Assembly (NCBI GenBank): GCA_963770295.1
Contig: CAVYPA010000009.1
Coordinates: forward strand, 124,001 to 188,000
Length of the DNA stretch: 64,000 bases
Reading direction: 5' to 3'
Source of the DNA: AWTP1-13 sp963770295
Lineage (GTDB): Bacteria > Pseudomonadota > Alphaproteobacteria > Rhizobiales > Hyphomicrobiaceae
The translations under genes and the position numbers were made by a program. Under the pieces are notes generated by a model. That model saw nothing but the letters and a program-made list of their open reading frames with translations. It made no database searches and was not told the origin of the DNA. Within the stretch, counting starts at the first letter, position 1, and every line of letters begins with the position of its first letter. Of this stretch, positions 39,736-50,872 are shown piece by piece.

Positions 39736-39780
39736 CCACCCACAGCTGGGCCGACCGTCAGGCCCGGAACGGTCAAGGCC

Positions 39781-40578
39781 TCAAGCGCCCGTTTCCGGCA
39801 GCAGCCCGCGCAAGAACGCCGCGCGCCGCGTCGCCGCCTCCAACAACAAACTATGGTCGCTGGCGCCCAGGATCATGCGCGCGCCCAGCGCAATATAGCG
39901 GCTCGCCACCTCCTGATCATAGACGCCCCCCATGCCGAGCACCTTGCCGTGCTGGCGGCAGGCAACCGCAACCTGTTCGTAGGCCGCGCGCACGCGCGCA
40001 TGGCCAACCTGGCCGGGGATCCCCATCTCCAGAGAAAGGTCGTTGCTGCCGATCAGCAGCACGTCGATGCCGCCGATGGCGGCGATCGCCTCGGCATTTT
40101 CGACGGCCTCCGGCGTCTCAATCATCGCCACCACGAGGATTTCCGCATTCAAGGTTTTCTGGGCCTCGGCGGCCGGCGGCGGGCGATAACCGAAGCAGGC
40201 GTTGGAGCCGCCGGTGCTGCGGTGGCCGAGCGGGCTGAAGCGGAAGGCCTCGACCAGCCGTCGCGCCTGTTCGGGCGTATCGACATGCGGCACGACGATA
40301 CCGAGCGCCCCATTGTCGAGCGCGCGCGTGCCCTCATCGAGCGCGCCCGTGCAAATGCGCACGATCGGCACCACCCCCAGCGGCAGCGCCGCCATGGCGA
40401 TTTGTGCGATTTCGGGGGTCGAGATGGCGCCGTGCTCCGCGTCGATGAACAGCCAATCGTAACCGGCGGCCTTGGCGAGCAAGGGGACCGCCGAGCCGCG
40501 CAAATGCTGCACGCCGAGCCCGAGCGTCAGCTGGCCGTCGCGTAGGCGCTTGAGTGCTTCGCTGCCGTAAAGAGGCAT
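39781..40578 (-). CDS. HpcH/HpaI family aldolase
   Basis: The 265-residue TIM-barrel aldolase has the class II pattern: GYDWLFIDAEHG near the N-terminus (metal-binding region), a central VVPHVDTPEQARR strand, MIETPEAVENAEAI with the metal-ligand glutamate, and IGSNDLSLEMG with the metal-ligand aspartate. Family members cleave 2-keto-3-deoxy or hydroxy-keto acids to pyruvate and an aldehyde. The substrate cannot be told. The ATG at 40578 sits just after a GGGGGAGG tract; a GTG four codons upstream is less likely. Confidence 0.88.
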   Translation of the reverse strand: MPLYGSEALKRLRDGQLTLGLGVQHLRGSAVPLLAKAAGYDWLFIDAEHGAISTPEIAQIAMAALPLGVVPIVRICTGALDEGTRALDNGALGIVVPHVDTPEQARRLVEAFRFSPLGHRSTGGSNACFGYRPPPAAEAQKTLNAEILVVAMIETPEAVENAEAIAAIGGIDVLLIGSNDLSLEMGIPGQVGHARVRAAYEQVAVACRQHGKVLGMGGVYDQEVASRYIALGARMILGASDHSLLLEAATRRAAFLRGLLPETGA

Positions 40579-40776
40579 CTCCTCCCCCACGTTGCCAGGC
40601 CGTTGGACCTGCCCAATACTGCCCTTATCGATACCACTTCGGCCTCCCCGTCGAAAGGTGTCGAGGGGGTTGCCGCGCGCTTGGGGCCCTCACCTTGCTT
40701 GGCGAGGCGAGGGCATCCGTTGGCGGCGCCGGCGCGCGATATGTCGCTTGCAAGCCGCCGCGGCGGCGCCTGCGAG

Positions 40777-41974
40777 CTAATCTTTGCCTGCTGGCTTTGC
40801 CGACGCACCGCCGGCCAGGCCCTTGCTCCAAGTCGAGGGCGTGCCTTCGAAGCCCGAGTTGGCCCGTTTTGCCAGCCAATAGGCGTAGGCCGGCGGCACC
40901 AATCTGAACTGGGGATCGACGCCAAGTTTCTGCGCTGCGTCCATCGGCCAATTCGGGTTGTACATGATCTCGCGCGCCAGCGCGATGAGGTCGGCGCGAC
41001 CCTGCCTGCAGGATGGCCTCGGCCTGATCGGCGTGCACGATGTGGCCGACGGCCATCGTCATGATATCCGCCTCGCGGCGGATTTTTTCCGCGTAAGGCA
41101 CCTGATAGCCATACCTGCTTGCGCGCGCGCCATCCATCGGCGAGTGGCCCAAGGTGCCGCCGGACGAACAATCGATGACATCGACGCCGGCGCGCTTCAG
41201 CAGGCGCGCCAGCCTGACGCTCTCGTTGGGACCCCAACCGGCATCGTCCTCACAGGACAGGCGCATGAACAACGGCTTGTCGCTGGGCCAGGCGGCGCGC
41301 ACGCATTCGGCAACCTCTAGGGCAAAGCGCATGCGGTTGGCTTCGCTGCCGCCATAGACGTCGCCGCGCCGGTTGGCGAGCGGGCGACAGGAATTGGTGC
41401 ACCAGATAGCCGTGCGCGCCATGGATTTCGATAAGATCGAAGCCGGCCTTGGCCGCCCGCAGCGCAGCGTCGCCCCACTTCGTCACCAAGTCACGCACCT
41501 CGCTCGTGCGATAGGGCTCGCGGCGTCGGCGAATGCGCGCTGAAGGGCACGGCGCTCGGCGCCACCAGCTCCCAGCCGTCCCAATCGTAAATTTCGGGCT
41601 CGCTGCCCGTCAGCGGCTTGCCGCCTTCCCATGGCCGGCGCAGGCGCGCCTTGCGGCCCGAGTGGCCGAGCTGAATGCCGGCAACGGCGCCATGCGCCTT
41701 GATGAAATGCGCGCACCGCGCCAGGGCGGGAATGAAGGCGTCGTCCCACAGGCCAACATCACCGACCGTGCCGCAGCCGTTGCGCGCGATCTTGGTCGAT
41801 TCCATGATGACCAGTCCGGCGCCGCCCTGGGCATAACGTGCCGGCGTTGACGAGATGCCAGTCGGTGGCATGTCCTGCGACCGCTGCGTATTGATGCATC
41901 GGCGCGACCACCACCCGGTTCTTGAGGCTGACGCTCTTGATCGAAAGGGGCGTGAAGAGCAGCGGTTCGGCCAT
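40777..41974 (-). pseudogene. Old-yellow-enzyme family oxidoreductase gene with four frameshifts
   Basis: Read in pieces, this is a full NADH:flavin oxidoreductase of the YqjM/xenobiotic-reductase type. The pieces are LLFTPLSIKSVSLKNR and VAPMHQYA; then GLVIMESTKIARNG and IQLGHSGRKA; then GFDLIEIHGAHGYLVHQFLSP; then RGDVYGGSEANRMRFALEV; then IALAREIMYNPNWP to the end. Frame changes occur near 41839, 41521, 41382 and 40999, each explained by one inserted or deleted base. The gene is either decaying or sits in a badly sequenced stretch. An intact paralogue starts at 63046. Confidence 0.82.
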
Positions 41975-42022
41975 CTTTGCCAGTCCATCGAAGAGAGCCC
42001 GATGCGGGCCCGGTTTGCGCTC

Positions 42023-42068
42023 GGGCTCGCAGCCAGCCTGCCGACGGCAGGCTGGCCGCAGCGAGCCC
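42023..42068 (-). terminator. Long hairpin right after the carboxylase gene
   Basis: Eleven perfect base pairs (GCCAGCCTGCC with GGCAGGCTGGC, loop GAC) are flanked by a second 8-bp stem (GGGCTCGC with GCGAGCCC). The element ends two bases from the carboxylase stop. It lacks a T run, so it may act as a rho-independent-like terminator or an mRNA 3'-end stabiliser. Confidence 0.55.
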
Positions 42069-42069
42069 T

Positions 42070-43677
<1,608 letters not shown>

Positions 43678-44103
43678 CTCTTCCCCTAGCGCTCGCTTTC
43701 GCGGTCGACGCACGGCCTCGCCCGGCGGCGAGGACGTAAGGCCAATCGCGAGTGTCCCGACGCGGCATCGCGGCCGCCGCGGACGCCCGCCCGATGGCTC
43801 GAGCCGGCGATGGGGTCACGTTCTAGCCCGGCAGGGCGACGCATGCCATCGGCTCGCGGGCCCAAGGCGGCGCAGGCAGGATCACGATCGCCCCGCGCAG
43901 GCGCGCCGGGCGGGGGCGAAGGCCGGGGTGGCGAAAGCGCAAAAAAACCAGGCCTTGCCTGGGCGAACGCGTGGATCTGCCGATCGCGCACCGCACCGCT
44001 ACCCAAGCGCAAGGGAGCTGGCCGCCCGCGTTGCCCACATCGCGGCCCACATCGGGGCAAGCTGGGGGGACCCACTCCGCCTCAGCGTGGTCGGGGTGAG
44101 CGG
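43678..44103. other. Intergenic region without a recognised gene
   Basis: These 426 GC-rich bases separate the carboxylase and dehalogenase genes, both on the minus strand. I see no family-like reading frame, no strong hairpin-plus-T element and no clear promoter hexamers. Confidence 0.5.
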
Positions 44104-45009
44104 CTAGCCGGCGCGCAGCCGGCGCACGAACGCTGCCACGGCCGCGCCGATCTCGCTGGGACTATCCTCCTGCACGAAGTGCAGACCCTTGATCGTCACC
44201 TCGGTCTGGTTCGGCCAGCGGCGGCAGAATTCGCGCTGGCGGCCCACCAGGATCGAACCCGGCTCCGCATTGAGGAAGAGCTTCGGTATGGGCGAGGCCG
44301 ATAGCCAGCACGCGTAATCCTCGACAATCGCCACCACCTCGGCCGGTGCGCCCGCGATGGGGATCTGACGCGGCCAGCTGAGCGTCGGGCGGCGGTCTTC
44401 ACCCGGATTGGCGAAGGGGCGGCGATACTCGGCCATCTCCTCCTCGCTGAGCCGGCGCAGAATCGAGCCGGGCAGCACGCGCTCGACGAACATGTTTTTG
44501 GCGAGAATGAGATCCTCGCCGGCCGGCGAGCGAAAGCCTTGAAACGCCCGGCGCGCCTGGTCGGGCCAGTCGTCCCAGGTAAGCGGCATCACGATCGCTT
44601 CCATGTAGGCGAGCCCGGCCACGCGCTCCGCGTTCAAGCGCGCCCACTCAAAGCCCAGCGCCGAGCCCCAGTCATGCATGACCAGGACAATGTCATCGCC
44701 GAGGTCGAGCTTGTCCCAGAGCGCAAACAGGTGCTCGCGCTGCTCGGCATAGCTGTAGCGTTCGGCCCCCGCCGGCGCCAGTTTGTCGCTATCGCCCATG
44801 CCGATCAGGTCGCAGGCGACGAGGCGCCCCAGGCCCTGGCAGTGGGGCATGACGTTGCGCCACAGGTAGGAGGACGTGGGATTGCCGTGTTGGAAGACGA
44901 TGGCCTTTCCCTCGCCCTCATCGATAACGGCCATGCGCCGGCCTTTGACGTCGACAAATCTCTTCTTGGCATAGGGCTGGGCGGCAGCGGGCCGGGCGGT
45001 AGGTGGCAT
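44104..45009 (-). CDS. Haloalkane dehalogenase (HLD-II type)
   Basis: The 301-residue alpha/beta hydrolase has HGNPTSSYLWRN with the halide-binding Asn, the nucleophile elbow VMHDWGSALGF with Asp and the adjacent halide-binding Trp, the catalytic acid in YMEAIVMP, and the histidine in KGLHFVQEDSP. This is the LinB/DhaA subfamily, which releases halide from alkyl halides. The ATG at 45009 has GGAGA seven bases upstream, and homologues are 290-305 residues. No neighbouring pathway gene explains the substrate, and such genes are often stand-alone. Confidence 0.92.
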   Translation of the reverse strand: MPPTARPAAAQPYAKKRFVDVKGRRMAVIDEGEGKAIVFQHGNPTSSYLWRNVMPHCQGLGRLVACDLIGMGDSDKLAPAGAERYSYAEQREHLFALWDKLDLGDDIVLVMHDWGSALGFEWARLNAERVAGLAYMEAIVMPLTWDDWPDQARRAFQGFRSPAGEDLILAKNMFVERVLPGSILRRLSEEEMAEYRRPFANPGEDRRPTLSWPRQIPIAGAPAEVVAIVEDYACWLSASPIPKLFLNAEPGSILVGRQREFCRRWPNQTEVTIKGLHFVQEDSPSEIGAAVAAFVRRLRAG

Positions 45010-45219
45010 TCGCGCGTCTCCGCGTCTTGGCCGGCGCTTATTGGCTTGGCCGGTGGCTCTTAACCGCCGCGCTTTTGTCGGCGCGTTATGGCTCGCAGGC
45101 GCGCACAAGGGCCGGCACACAAACTTGGGCGAGCTGGCGCGCTTTGCTGGCGCGCGAGGCGTTCGCACTTGGGCCCGAGCGCAACGCGGGCCGAGCGCAA
45201 GGCAAGCCGCGCGCGGCCA

Positions 45220-45654
45220 TCACATGTACAAGTCACCGCGGCTGCAGCGGTCCGCCATCTCGAAGAACACCCCCATGCGCACGGCATCATGGATGACCTT
45301 CAGCGAGGTGGCTTTGTCGCCGGCGATGGACCACAACAGGCGCATACTGCCGTCGATTTCCATTCCCGTTTGTCTGTGGCGGTAGTGGTATTGCACGCGA
45401 CAGGCCAGGCCGTCGTCCCGCTTGGTGATCTGCAGCGGCGTAAACGCCAGCACCTCGTACTTATCCAGGAAGTCCGACAACCGATTGGCGAGGGTGTCCC
45501 GACCGCGCCCGGTCCCCACAAACGAGGCCGCCCCGTCGGGTGCGTTGACGGCAAAGTCGATGTCCTCGGCAAAGCAGCGCACGGTCGCCGGCAGGTCGTT
45601 GGCCGCCCACGAGACGTGGATGGCTTCCAGAACCGCATAGTCCGTCGCATTCAT
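45220..45654 (-). CDS. SnoaL/NTF2-like protein
   Basis: The 144-residue protein fits the NTF2-like cone fold: a first helix with VLEAIHVSWAANDLPATVRCFAEDIDF, then VGTGRGRDTLANRLSDF, a VQYHYRHRQTGMEIDG strand pair and a final LKVIHDAVRMGVFFE. Members may be enzymes (ketosteroid-isomerase-like) or ligand binders; nothing decides here. The ATG at 45654 is preceded by a GGAGGAGG tract. It is on the same strand as the dehalogenase gene but 210 bases upstream of it. Confidence 0.82.
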   Translation of the reverse strand: MNATDYAVLEAIHVSWAANDLPATVRCFAEDIDFAVNAPDGAASFVGTGRGRDTLANRLSDFLDKYEVLAFTPLQITKRDDGLACRVQYHYRHRQTGMEIDGSMRLLWSIAGDKATSLKVIHDAVRMGVFFEMADRCSRGDLYM

Positions 45655-46032
45655 ACGCGCCTCCTCCCGGTGGCAGCGGCGTAGAGTGTTCCTGACCGAC
45701 AGTCGAGATCTCGGCGCCCCTCTTGTCCCACTTGTGGTAATTTTATGCCAGCTTGCGTGGCCTGAATACAACCCCGCCGCGCCGCCACCGAATCGTGCAT
45801 GGGACCCCGTCGCTCGTGGCGCCCCGGCGGGCGCCTTTGCAACACCTACGATCGATTGCCCCATCAGCGGGCAGGCAGGCGACCTATAGGGGGCGCCGCC
45901 CGTCGGGGCCGGCTTTTACTCGGGCATTACACTCCTGCCGTCAAGGCCTGACCGAAGGCAAGCCTCACCCAGGCGCCGTCCAGCCCGTTTTTTTCTGGGT
46001 TTTGAGGGGATTAACCTTGTTGGCGAGGCGGC
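45655..46032. other. Intergenic region without a recognised gene
   Basis: This 378-base gap lies upstream of the NTF2-like gene and downstream of bactofilin. A short AT-rich patch at about 45733-45750 may carry promoter elements; otherwise nothing stands out. Confidence 0.45.
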
Positions 46033-46488
46033 CTAGCTTGGGCGCGGCACGGCGGCGGGATCCTCCACTCGGCGCGATCTGCCTTCAAAAAAGGCGCCCC
46101 TTTCGATCGTCAGCATCCGATGGAAAATATCGCCCTCGACATGGCTGGCGGCTTCCAGTGTCACCTTCTTGCCGCGAATCGATCCAGCGACGGCGCCCCG
46201 CACGACGACGTCTTCCGCCAACAGGTTGCCGGTGATGTGCGCCGCCTCCCCGACCACGATGCGCATGGCGTGCACATCGCCGTCGACGGCACCGTCGATT
46301 TGCACCTCGCCACGCAACTCCAGGTTCCCCTTGATCGAAAGCTCGCTCCCCACGACGGAGGCTGAGGCTGCCGCCCCTGGCAGCGGCCGTCTGCTGGCAG
46401 CTTCCCCCGCCCCGACAACAGGCCTTTGCGTGGTGGTGGTGACGGCGCCGCCTCCTGTGCCCTCCTTTTCCGTGCGTTTTGTGAACAT
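46033..46488 (-). CDS. Bactofilin
   Basis: The 151-residue protein has a flexible N-terminal tail (Gly/Thr/Ala-rich, about 1-45). A bactofilin domain follows with regularly spaced short strands: SELSIKGNLELRGEVQIDGAVDGDV, HITGNLLAEDVVVRGAVAGSI and ASHVEGDIFHRMLTIERGAFFEG. The fold is a right-handed beta helix that polymerises without nucleotide and often organises cell-shape or cell-wall enzymes. The ATG at 46488 has GGAG ten bases upstream; a TTG two codons earlier is possible. It is divergent from the beta-propeller gene. Confidence 0.9.
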   Translation of the reverse strand: MFTKRTEKEGTGGGAVTTTTQRPVVGAGEAASRRPLPGAAASASVVGSELSIKGNLELRGEVQIDGAVDGDVHAMRIVVGEAAHITGNLLAEDVVVRGAVAGSIRGKKVTLEAASHVEGDIFHRMLTIERGAFFEGRSRRVEDPAAVPRPS

Positions 46489-46644
46489 TTTCAACTCAAC
46501 TCCACTCGCTCTTCACGACAGCTCATAGCACGGACGCACGGCGCGGTCATCGTCGAGAGCCCACGCCGCGGCGGCAGGGACGGCCCTTGGTCGGCCTGCG
46601 TGTGGAGTGCTAAGCTTTCGCCGCAACGATTGGGGGAGGCAAAG

Positions 46645-47862
46645 ATGTGGCGATGCGCAGCACTTGCAGTCGCGTTATCGATGGTTGCCGTCGGACCGGC
46701 GGCGGCGCAGATTGCGGTGTCGGCTAACGATGCCAAGGTGAAGTTGGTCGACGGCAAGGTGGTGGTTGAGAAGGATCCTCAACCCGACACCGTGTCGATC
46801 ATCGATTTGCGCGCCAATCCGCCAAAGGTGCTGGCCGAGATCGCGGTCCCCAACAGCGTCGTCGGCCCGCCGCTCAACGTGGCCGTGTCGCCGCGCGAGG
46901 ACATCGCGCTCATCACCTCCAACCAGAAGATCGATCCTGCCGATCCTAGCAAGACCATCGCCGACGACAAACTGACGGTCGTGGAGCTGCAATCGCTGAA
47001 GCCAACCCTTGTCACCCGCGTCAAATCCGCCGTCGGCGTCGGCAAGAACGCAGCGGGCACGCCCAAGGTGCTCGCCACCTTGCAGGCCGGCAAGGGGGCA
47101 GCCGGCGTCTCGATCAACAAGGCCGGCACCCTGGCCCTGGTCGCCAACCGCGAGGAAGGAACCGTCTCGGTCTTCACCATCAGCGGCACAACCGTGACAC
47201 CCGCCGGCAAGGTGACCGTCGGCGGCGAGAAATCGGGCCCGAGCTCGGTGATCTTCGATCCGGACGGAAAAAGCGCACTCGTCACGCGCGACGCCGATAA
47301 CCGCATCACCCAGCTGAGCATCGAGGGCAGCAAGGTCGAGGTCAGCAAGCGCGAAATTGCCGCCGGCTTGCGTCCTTATGGTCTCGACATCAGTTCGAAG
47401 GGCGAGGTGGCGGTGGTGGCCAACATCGGCGTCGGCGGCGGCGATGCCGACACCATCAGCCTGATCGATCTCAAGCTCGAGCCGCCGCGCGTGGTTGCAA
47501 CCTACACCGTCGGCCAGACCCCCGAAGGCATCAAGCTTTCCCCCGACGGCAAATTCGTCGCCGTCACCGTGATGAACGGCTCGAACAAGCCGGCGAACTC
47601 GCCCTTCTTCAACGGCAATGGTCTGTTGCAGATCTGGTCGCGGACCGGCACCCAGCTGACCAAGACCGCCGAGCTCCCGATCGGGCGCTGGTGCCAAGGC
47701 ATCGCCTGGTCGGCCAATGGTAAGACGCTGTTGGTGCAGTGCATGGTCGAGGAAGAAATCAACGTCATCCGCTTCTCGGGTCTCGCCGGCCGCTCGCTGC
47801 AAAAAGTCGGCTCGATCAAGACCAAGGGGGGACCGGCCGGCATTCGCACCGCCGAACCCTAG
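46645..47862 (+). CDS. Exported beta-propeller protein
   Basis: The 405-residue precursor has a signal peptide (CAALAVALSMVAVGPAAAQ). Repeated blades of the YVTN/lactonase-like type follow, seen as DTVSIIDLR, GTLALVANREEGTVSVF, GEVAVVANIGVGGGDADTISLIDL and KFVAVTVMNGS. It probably folds as a seven-bladed propeller in the periplasm. The lactonase family pattern suggests a sugar-lactone or binding role, but no catalytic residues could be assigned. The ATG follows GGGGGAGG closely. It precedes folP by only 48 bases. Confidence 0.83.
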   Translation: MWRCAALAVALSMVAVGPAAAQIAVSANDAKVKLVDGKVVVEKDPQPDTVSIIDLRANPPKVLAEIAVPNSVVGPPLNVAVSPREDIALITSNQKIDPADPSKTIADDKLTVVELQSLKPTLVTRVKSAVGVGKNAAGTPKVLATLQAGKGAAGVSINKAGTLALVANREEGTVSVFTISGTTVTPAGKVTVGGEKSGPSSVIFDPDGKSALVTRDADNRITQLSIEGSKVEVSKREIAAGLRPYGLDISSKGEVAVVANIGVGGGDADTISLIDLKLEPPRVVATYTVGQTPEGIKLSPDGKFVAVTVMNGSNKPANSPFFNGNGLLQIWSRTGTQLTKTAELPIGRWCQGIAWSANGKTLLVQCMVEEEINVIRFSGLAGRSLQKVGSIKTKGGPAGIRTAEP

Positions 47863-47910
47863 GCGCGGCGGACTAGCCATCGGGGAGGCCACGGGCGTAA
47901 GCACACGCGG

Positions 47911-48990
47911 GTGGAAGAAACGCTTGCCATTCGCCCCATCGCCGAGCTGAGCCCTGGCAACCCCGCCGGCAACGATCGCGCCCGTTGCTTGGCCGTCGGG
48001 GGCCGCGGCGAGCCATCGTTCGCCGCCGCCGAAATCGTCGCCCGCGATCGCAACGGGACAACGCGGCGCCGGCTGTCGGTGCTGGAGCTGCGCGCCGACC
48101 CGGACCCTCAGCTGGCGCAACTGCTGGCCCAGCTGGAACGCCCCCGTGCCACCATCGCCGGCCTCAGTTTCGATGTGCCGCGCATCATGGGCATCGTCAA
48201 TGTGACGCCCGACAGCTTTGCCGATGGTGGGCGCTATTTCGACACCGCCGCCGCGGTCGACCATGCCTTGCGCCTTGAGGCCGAAGGCGCCGACATCCTC
48301 GATATCGGCGGCGAGTCGACGCGGCCCGGCGCCGCGAGCATCGATGTCGAGGAGGAATGCCGCCGCGTCCTGCCGGTGATCGACGCACTGCGGGCGCAGG
48401 CGCGCGTGCCACTCTCGATCGATACCCGCCATCCCGAGGTCATGCGCCGCGCCGCCGCCGCCGGGGTAGGGCTCATTAACGACGTCTCAGCCCTGCGGCA
48501 CGATCCCGCGAGCCTGGCGACGGTAGCCCAGACCGGCACGCCGGTCATCCTGATGCATGCGCAGGGCGACCCTGCCACCATGCAGGATGCTCCTTGCTAC
48601 GCCGATGTGGTGTTCGACGTTTACGACTTTTTCCGCGAGCGCATCGCGGCCAGCGAGGCGGCGGGCATCCCCCGCGGCCGCTTGATCCTCGACCCCGGCA
48701 TCGGCTTTGGCAAAACGCTGGCGCACAATCTGGCGCTCCTGGCCTCGCTCAGCCTCTTTCATGCCTTGGGATGTGTGGTGATGCTCGGAGCCTCGCGTAA
48801 AAGTTTTATCGGCCACCTGACCGGCGCGCCGGCGCCGGACCGGCTGCCCGGATCGCTGGCCGCCGCCCTCATTGGCGCAGCTCAAGGTGTGCAAATCCTG
48901 CGCGTGCACGACGTCGCCGCGACCCGGCAGGCCTTGGCGGTCTGGCAGGGGGATAAGGCTCTAGCTCGTGCCGAGGCGGCGCGCGCCTGA
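47911..48990 (+). CDS. folP: Dihydropteroate synthase with N-terminal extension
   Basis: The 359-residue enzyme joins p-aminobenzoate to the pterin in folate synthesis. The core (from about residue 92) shows IMGIVNVTPDSFADGG, DIGGESTRPGA, SIDTRHPEV, INDVSA, ILMHAQGDP, DPGIGFGKTL and GASRKSFIG. The first 90 residues (starting at a GTG) have no DHPS similarity but are conserved in style with long alphaproteobacterial FolP proteins. The sulfonamide-contacting loops look normal. It lies upstream of glmM with a 200-base gap; ftsH, often nearby, is absent. Confidence 0.93.
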   Translation: MEETLAIRPIAELSPGNPAGNDRARCLAVGGRGEPSFAAAEIVARDRNGTTRRRLSVLELRADPDPQLAQLLAQLERPRATIAGLSFDVPRIMGIVNVTPDSFADGGRYFDTAAAVDHALRLEAEGADILDIGGESTRPGAASIDVEEECRRVLPVIDALRAQARVPLSIDTRHPEVMRRAAAAGVGLINDVSALRHDPASLATVAQTGTPVILMHAQGDPATMQDAPCYADVVFDVYDFFRERIAASEAAGIPRGRLILDPGIGFGKTLAHNLALLASLSLFHALGCVVMLGASRKSFIGHLTGAPAPDRLPGSLAAALIGAAQGVQILRVHDVAATRQALAVWQGDKALARAEAARA

Positions 48991-49191
48991 CCGAGCCCCA
49001 AGCGGCCACACCTGCGCGGGCCTGTTGAAAGGCCGATCAGCGGCTCGCAAGCGACTGGGAAATTGGTGTAATCTCGGTTCGACCCAGAACCCTCCCGGCC
49101 CGGGCCAGACGGCGCGATCGCGACCCGAGGAGCTTGGCGCTCGTGACCTGCGCGCGGCACGGCGCCTTAGATTTGCAAGCGAGGCAACAGC

Positions 49192-50544
49192 ATGACGCAG
49201 CGGTACTTCGGAACGGACGGAATCCGCGGTCAGGCGAACCGCCCCCCCATGACCTCGGAGGTCGCGCTCAAGGTCGGAATGGCAGCGGGCAAGTATATTG
49301 CCGACGGCAACTACCGGCATCGCGTCGTCATTGGCAAGGACACGCGCCTGTCCGGCTACATGATCGAATCCGCGCTGATGTCGGGGTTCACGGCGGTCGG
49401 CATGGACGTGTTCTTGCTGGGTCCGATGCCGACGCCCGCCGTCGCCATGCTGACGCGCTCGCTGCGCGCCGACCTCGGCGTCATGATCTCGGCATCGCAC
49501 AATCCCTTCGACGATAACGGCGTCAAGATCTTCGACCGCGACGGCTATAAGCTCTCCGACGAGGCCGAGCGGCAGATCGAAAAGCTGATGGACACGCCGA
49601 GCTCGGAGTTACTGGTGGCCCCCGAACGCATTGGCCGCGCCAAACGCATCGACAGTGCCCAGGAGCGTTATGTCGAGTACGCCAAGCGCACCTTACCCCG
49701 CAACATCGGCCTCAATGGCTTGCGCGTGGTCATCGACTGCGCCAACGGCGCGGGCTACGAGGTGTCCCCCGAGGCCCTGTGGGAGCTAGGCGCGGAGGTC
49801 ATCAAGATCGGCGTCGAACCGGACGGCCTCAACATCAATCTGAAGTGCGGCTCAACCTCGCCGGAAGCGCTCGGCGACAAGGTCCGCGAAATGCGCGCCG
49901 ACATCGGCATCGCACTCGACGGCGATGCCGATCGTGTCGTGATCGTCGATGAAAAGGGGCGCCTTGTCGACGGCGACCAGATCATGTGCGTGATCGCCGA
50001 AAGCTGGCACAAAAGCGGTCGCTTGCACGGCGGCGGGGTCGTCGCCACCGTCATGTCGAACCTCGGCATGGAGCGCTACCTCCAGGGTCTGGGCCTGACG
50101 CTCGCGCGCACGCCGGTCGGCGACCGCCATGTCGTGGAGTATATGCGCAAGCACGGCTACAACATCGGCGGCGAGCAGTCGGGACACATCGTGCTGTCGG
50201 ACTTTGGCACCACCGGTGACGGCCTGGTGGCTGCCCTGCAGGTGCTGGCGGTGGTGGTCGGCACCGGCAAACCCGTGGGCGAAGTGTGCACCCGCTTCCA
50301 GCGCCTGCCGCAGATCCTGCACAACGTCAAATATGTGAACGGCTCGCCGCTGGAACAGGCCGACGTGCGCAAGGCCATCGCTTCGGGCACGGAGCGCCTC
50401 GGCGCCCAGGGACGTCTCGTCATCCGCCCGTCGGGCACCGAACGCGTCATCAGGGTGATGGGCGAAGGCGACGACGAGCGCCTGTTGCAGCAAGTGGTGG
50501 CCGAGATTTCCGAGGCCGTGCGCAAGGCCGCCGATCGGCCCTGA
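49192..50544 (+). CDS. glmM: Phosphoglucosamine mutase
   Basis: The 450-residue enzyme converts glucosamine-6-phosphate to glucosamine-1-phosphate for UDP-GlcNAc, needed for peptidoglycan and LPS. Motifs are FGTDGIRG at the N-terminus, the phosphoserine loop MISASHNPFDDNG near residue 100, the metal loop LDGDADRVV near 242, GEQSGHI near 325 and RPSGTERVIRVM near 415. All are intact. The folP-glmM order is typical of alphaproteobacteria. Confidence 0.96.
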   Translation: MTQRYFGTDGIRGQANRPPMTSEVALKVGMAAGKYIADGNYRHRVVIGKDTRLSGYMIESALMSGFTAVGMDVFLLGPMPTPAVAMLTRSLRADLGVMISASHNPFDDNGVKIFDRDGYKLSDEAERQIEKLMDTPSSELLVAPERIGRAKRIDSAQERYVEYAKRTLPRNIGLNGLRVVIDCANGAGYEVSPEALWELGAEVIKIGVEPDGLNINLKCGSTSPEALGDKVREMRADIGIALDGDADRVVIVDEKGRLVDGDQIMCVIAESWHKSGRLHGGGVVATVMSNLGMERYLQGLGLTLARTPVGDRHVVEYMRKHGYNIGGEQSGHIVLSDFGTTGDGLVAALQVLAVVVGTGKPVGEVCTRFQRLPQILHNVKYVNGSPLEQADVRKAIASGTERLGAQGRLVIRPSGTERVIRVMGEGDDERLLQQVVAEISEAVRKAADRP

Positions 50545-50872
50545 CCGCCCCGCCAACGCCGCCACCACGCGCGCCCCCCACACACGGGTTGGGCCGGGCT
50601 GCGGCCTGCGGCGGCCCCCAAAAGCCATCCCGGGTCGGAGGCTATATCTCCCCCTCTTTAGGGCCGCATCACCCCATCTTTAGGGTCGCCCGGCGGGCCC
50701 CACCGCATGATCGCCCGGCGCCCGGCACGCAAAAGCCTAGCGCAGACGCGCCCTCGCCGCGCCGACGCCCGGCGCTTGAGCGCGCCGGCTCGCTCTGGCA
50801 AGATCGCCTCGGCCTTAAGAGAAGCGTGATGGCGGTCGGGCAAGCCGCACCAGCTGTGAGCGCCGAGGGACC
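50545..50872. other. Intergenic region after glmM
   Basis: These 328 bases hold two direct CTTTAGGG copies about 25 bases apart (50656-50687) and otherwise GC-rich sequence. No gene or clear terminator is recognised. Confidence 0.45.
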
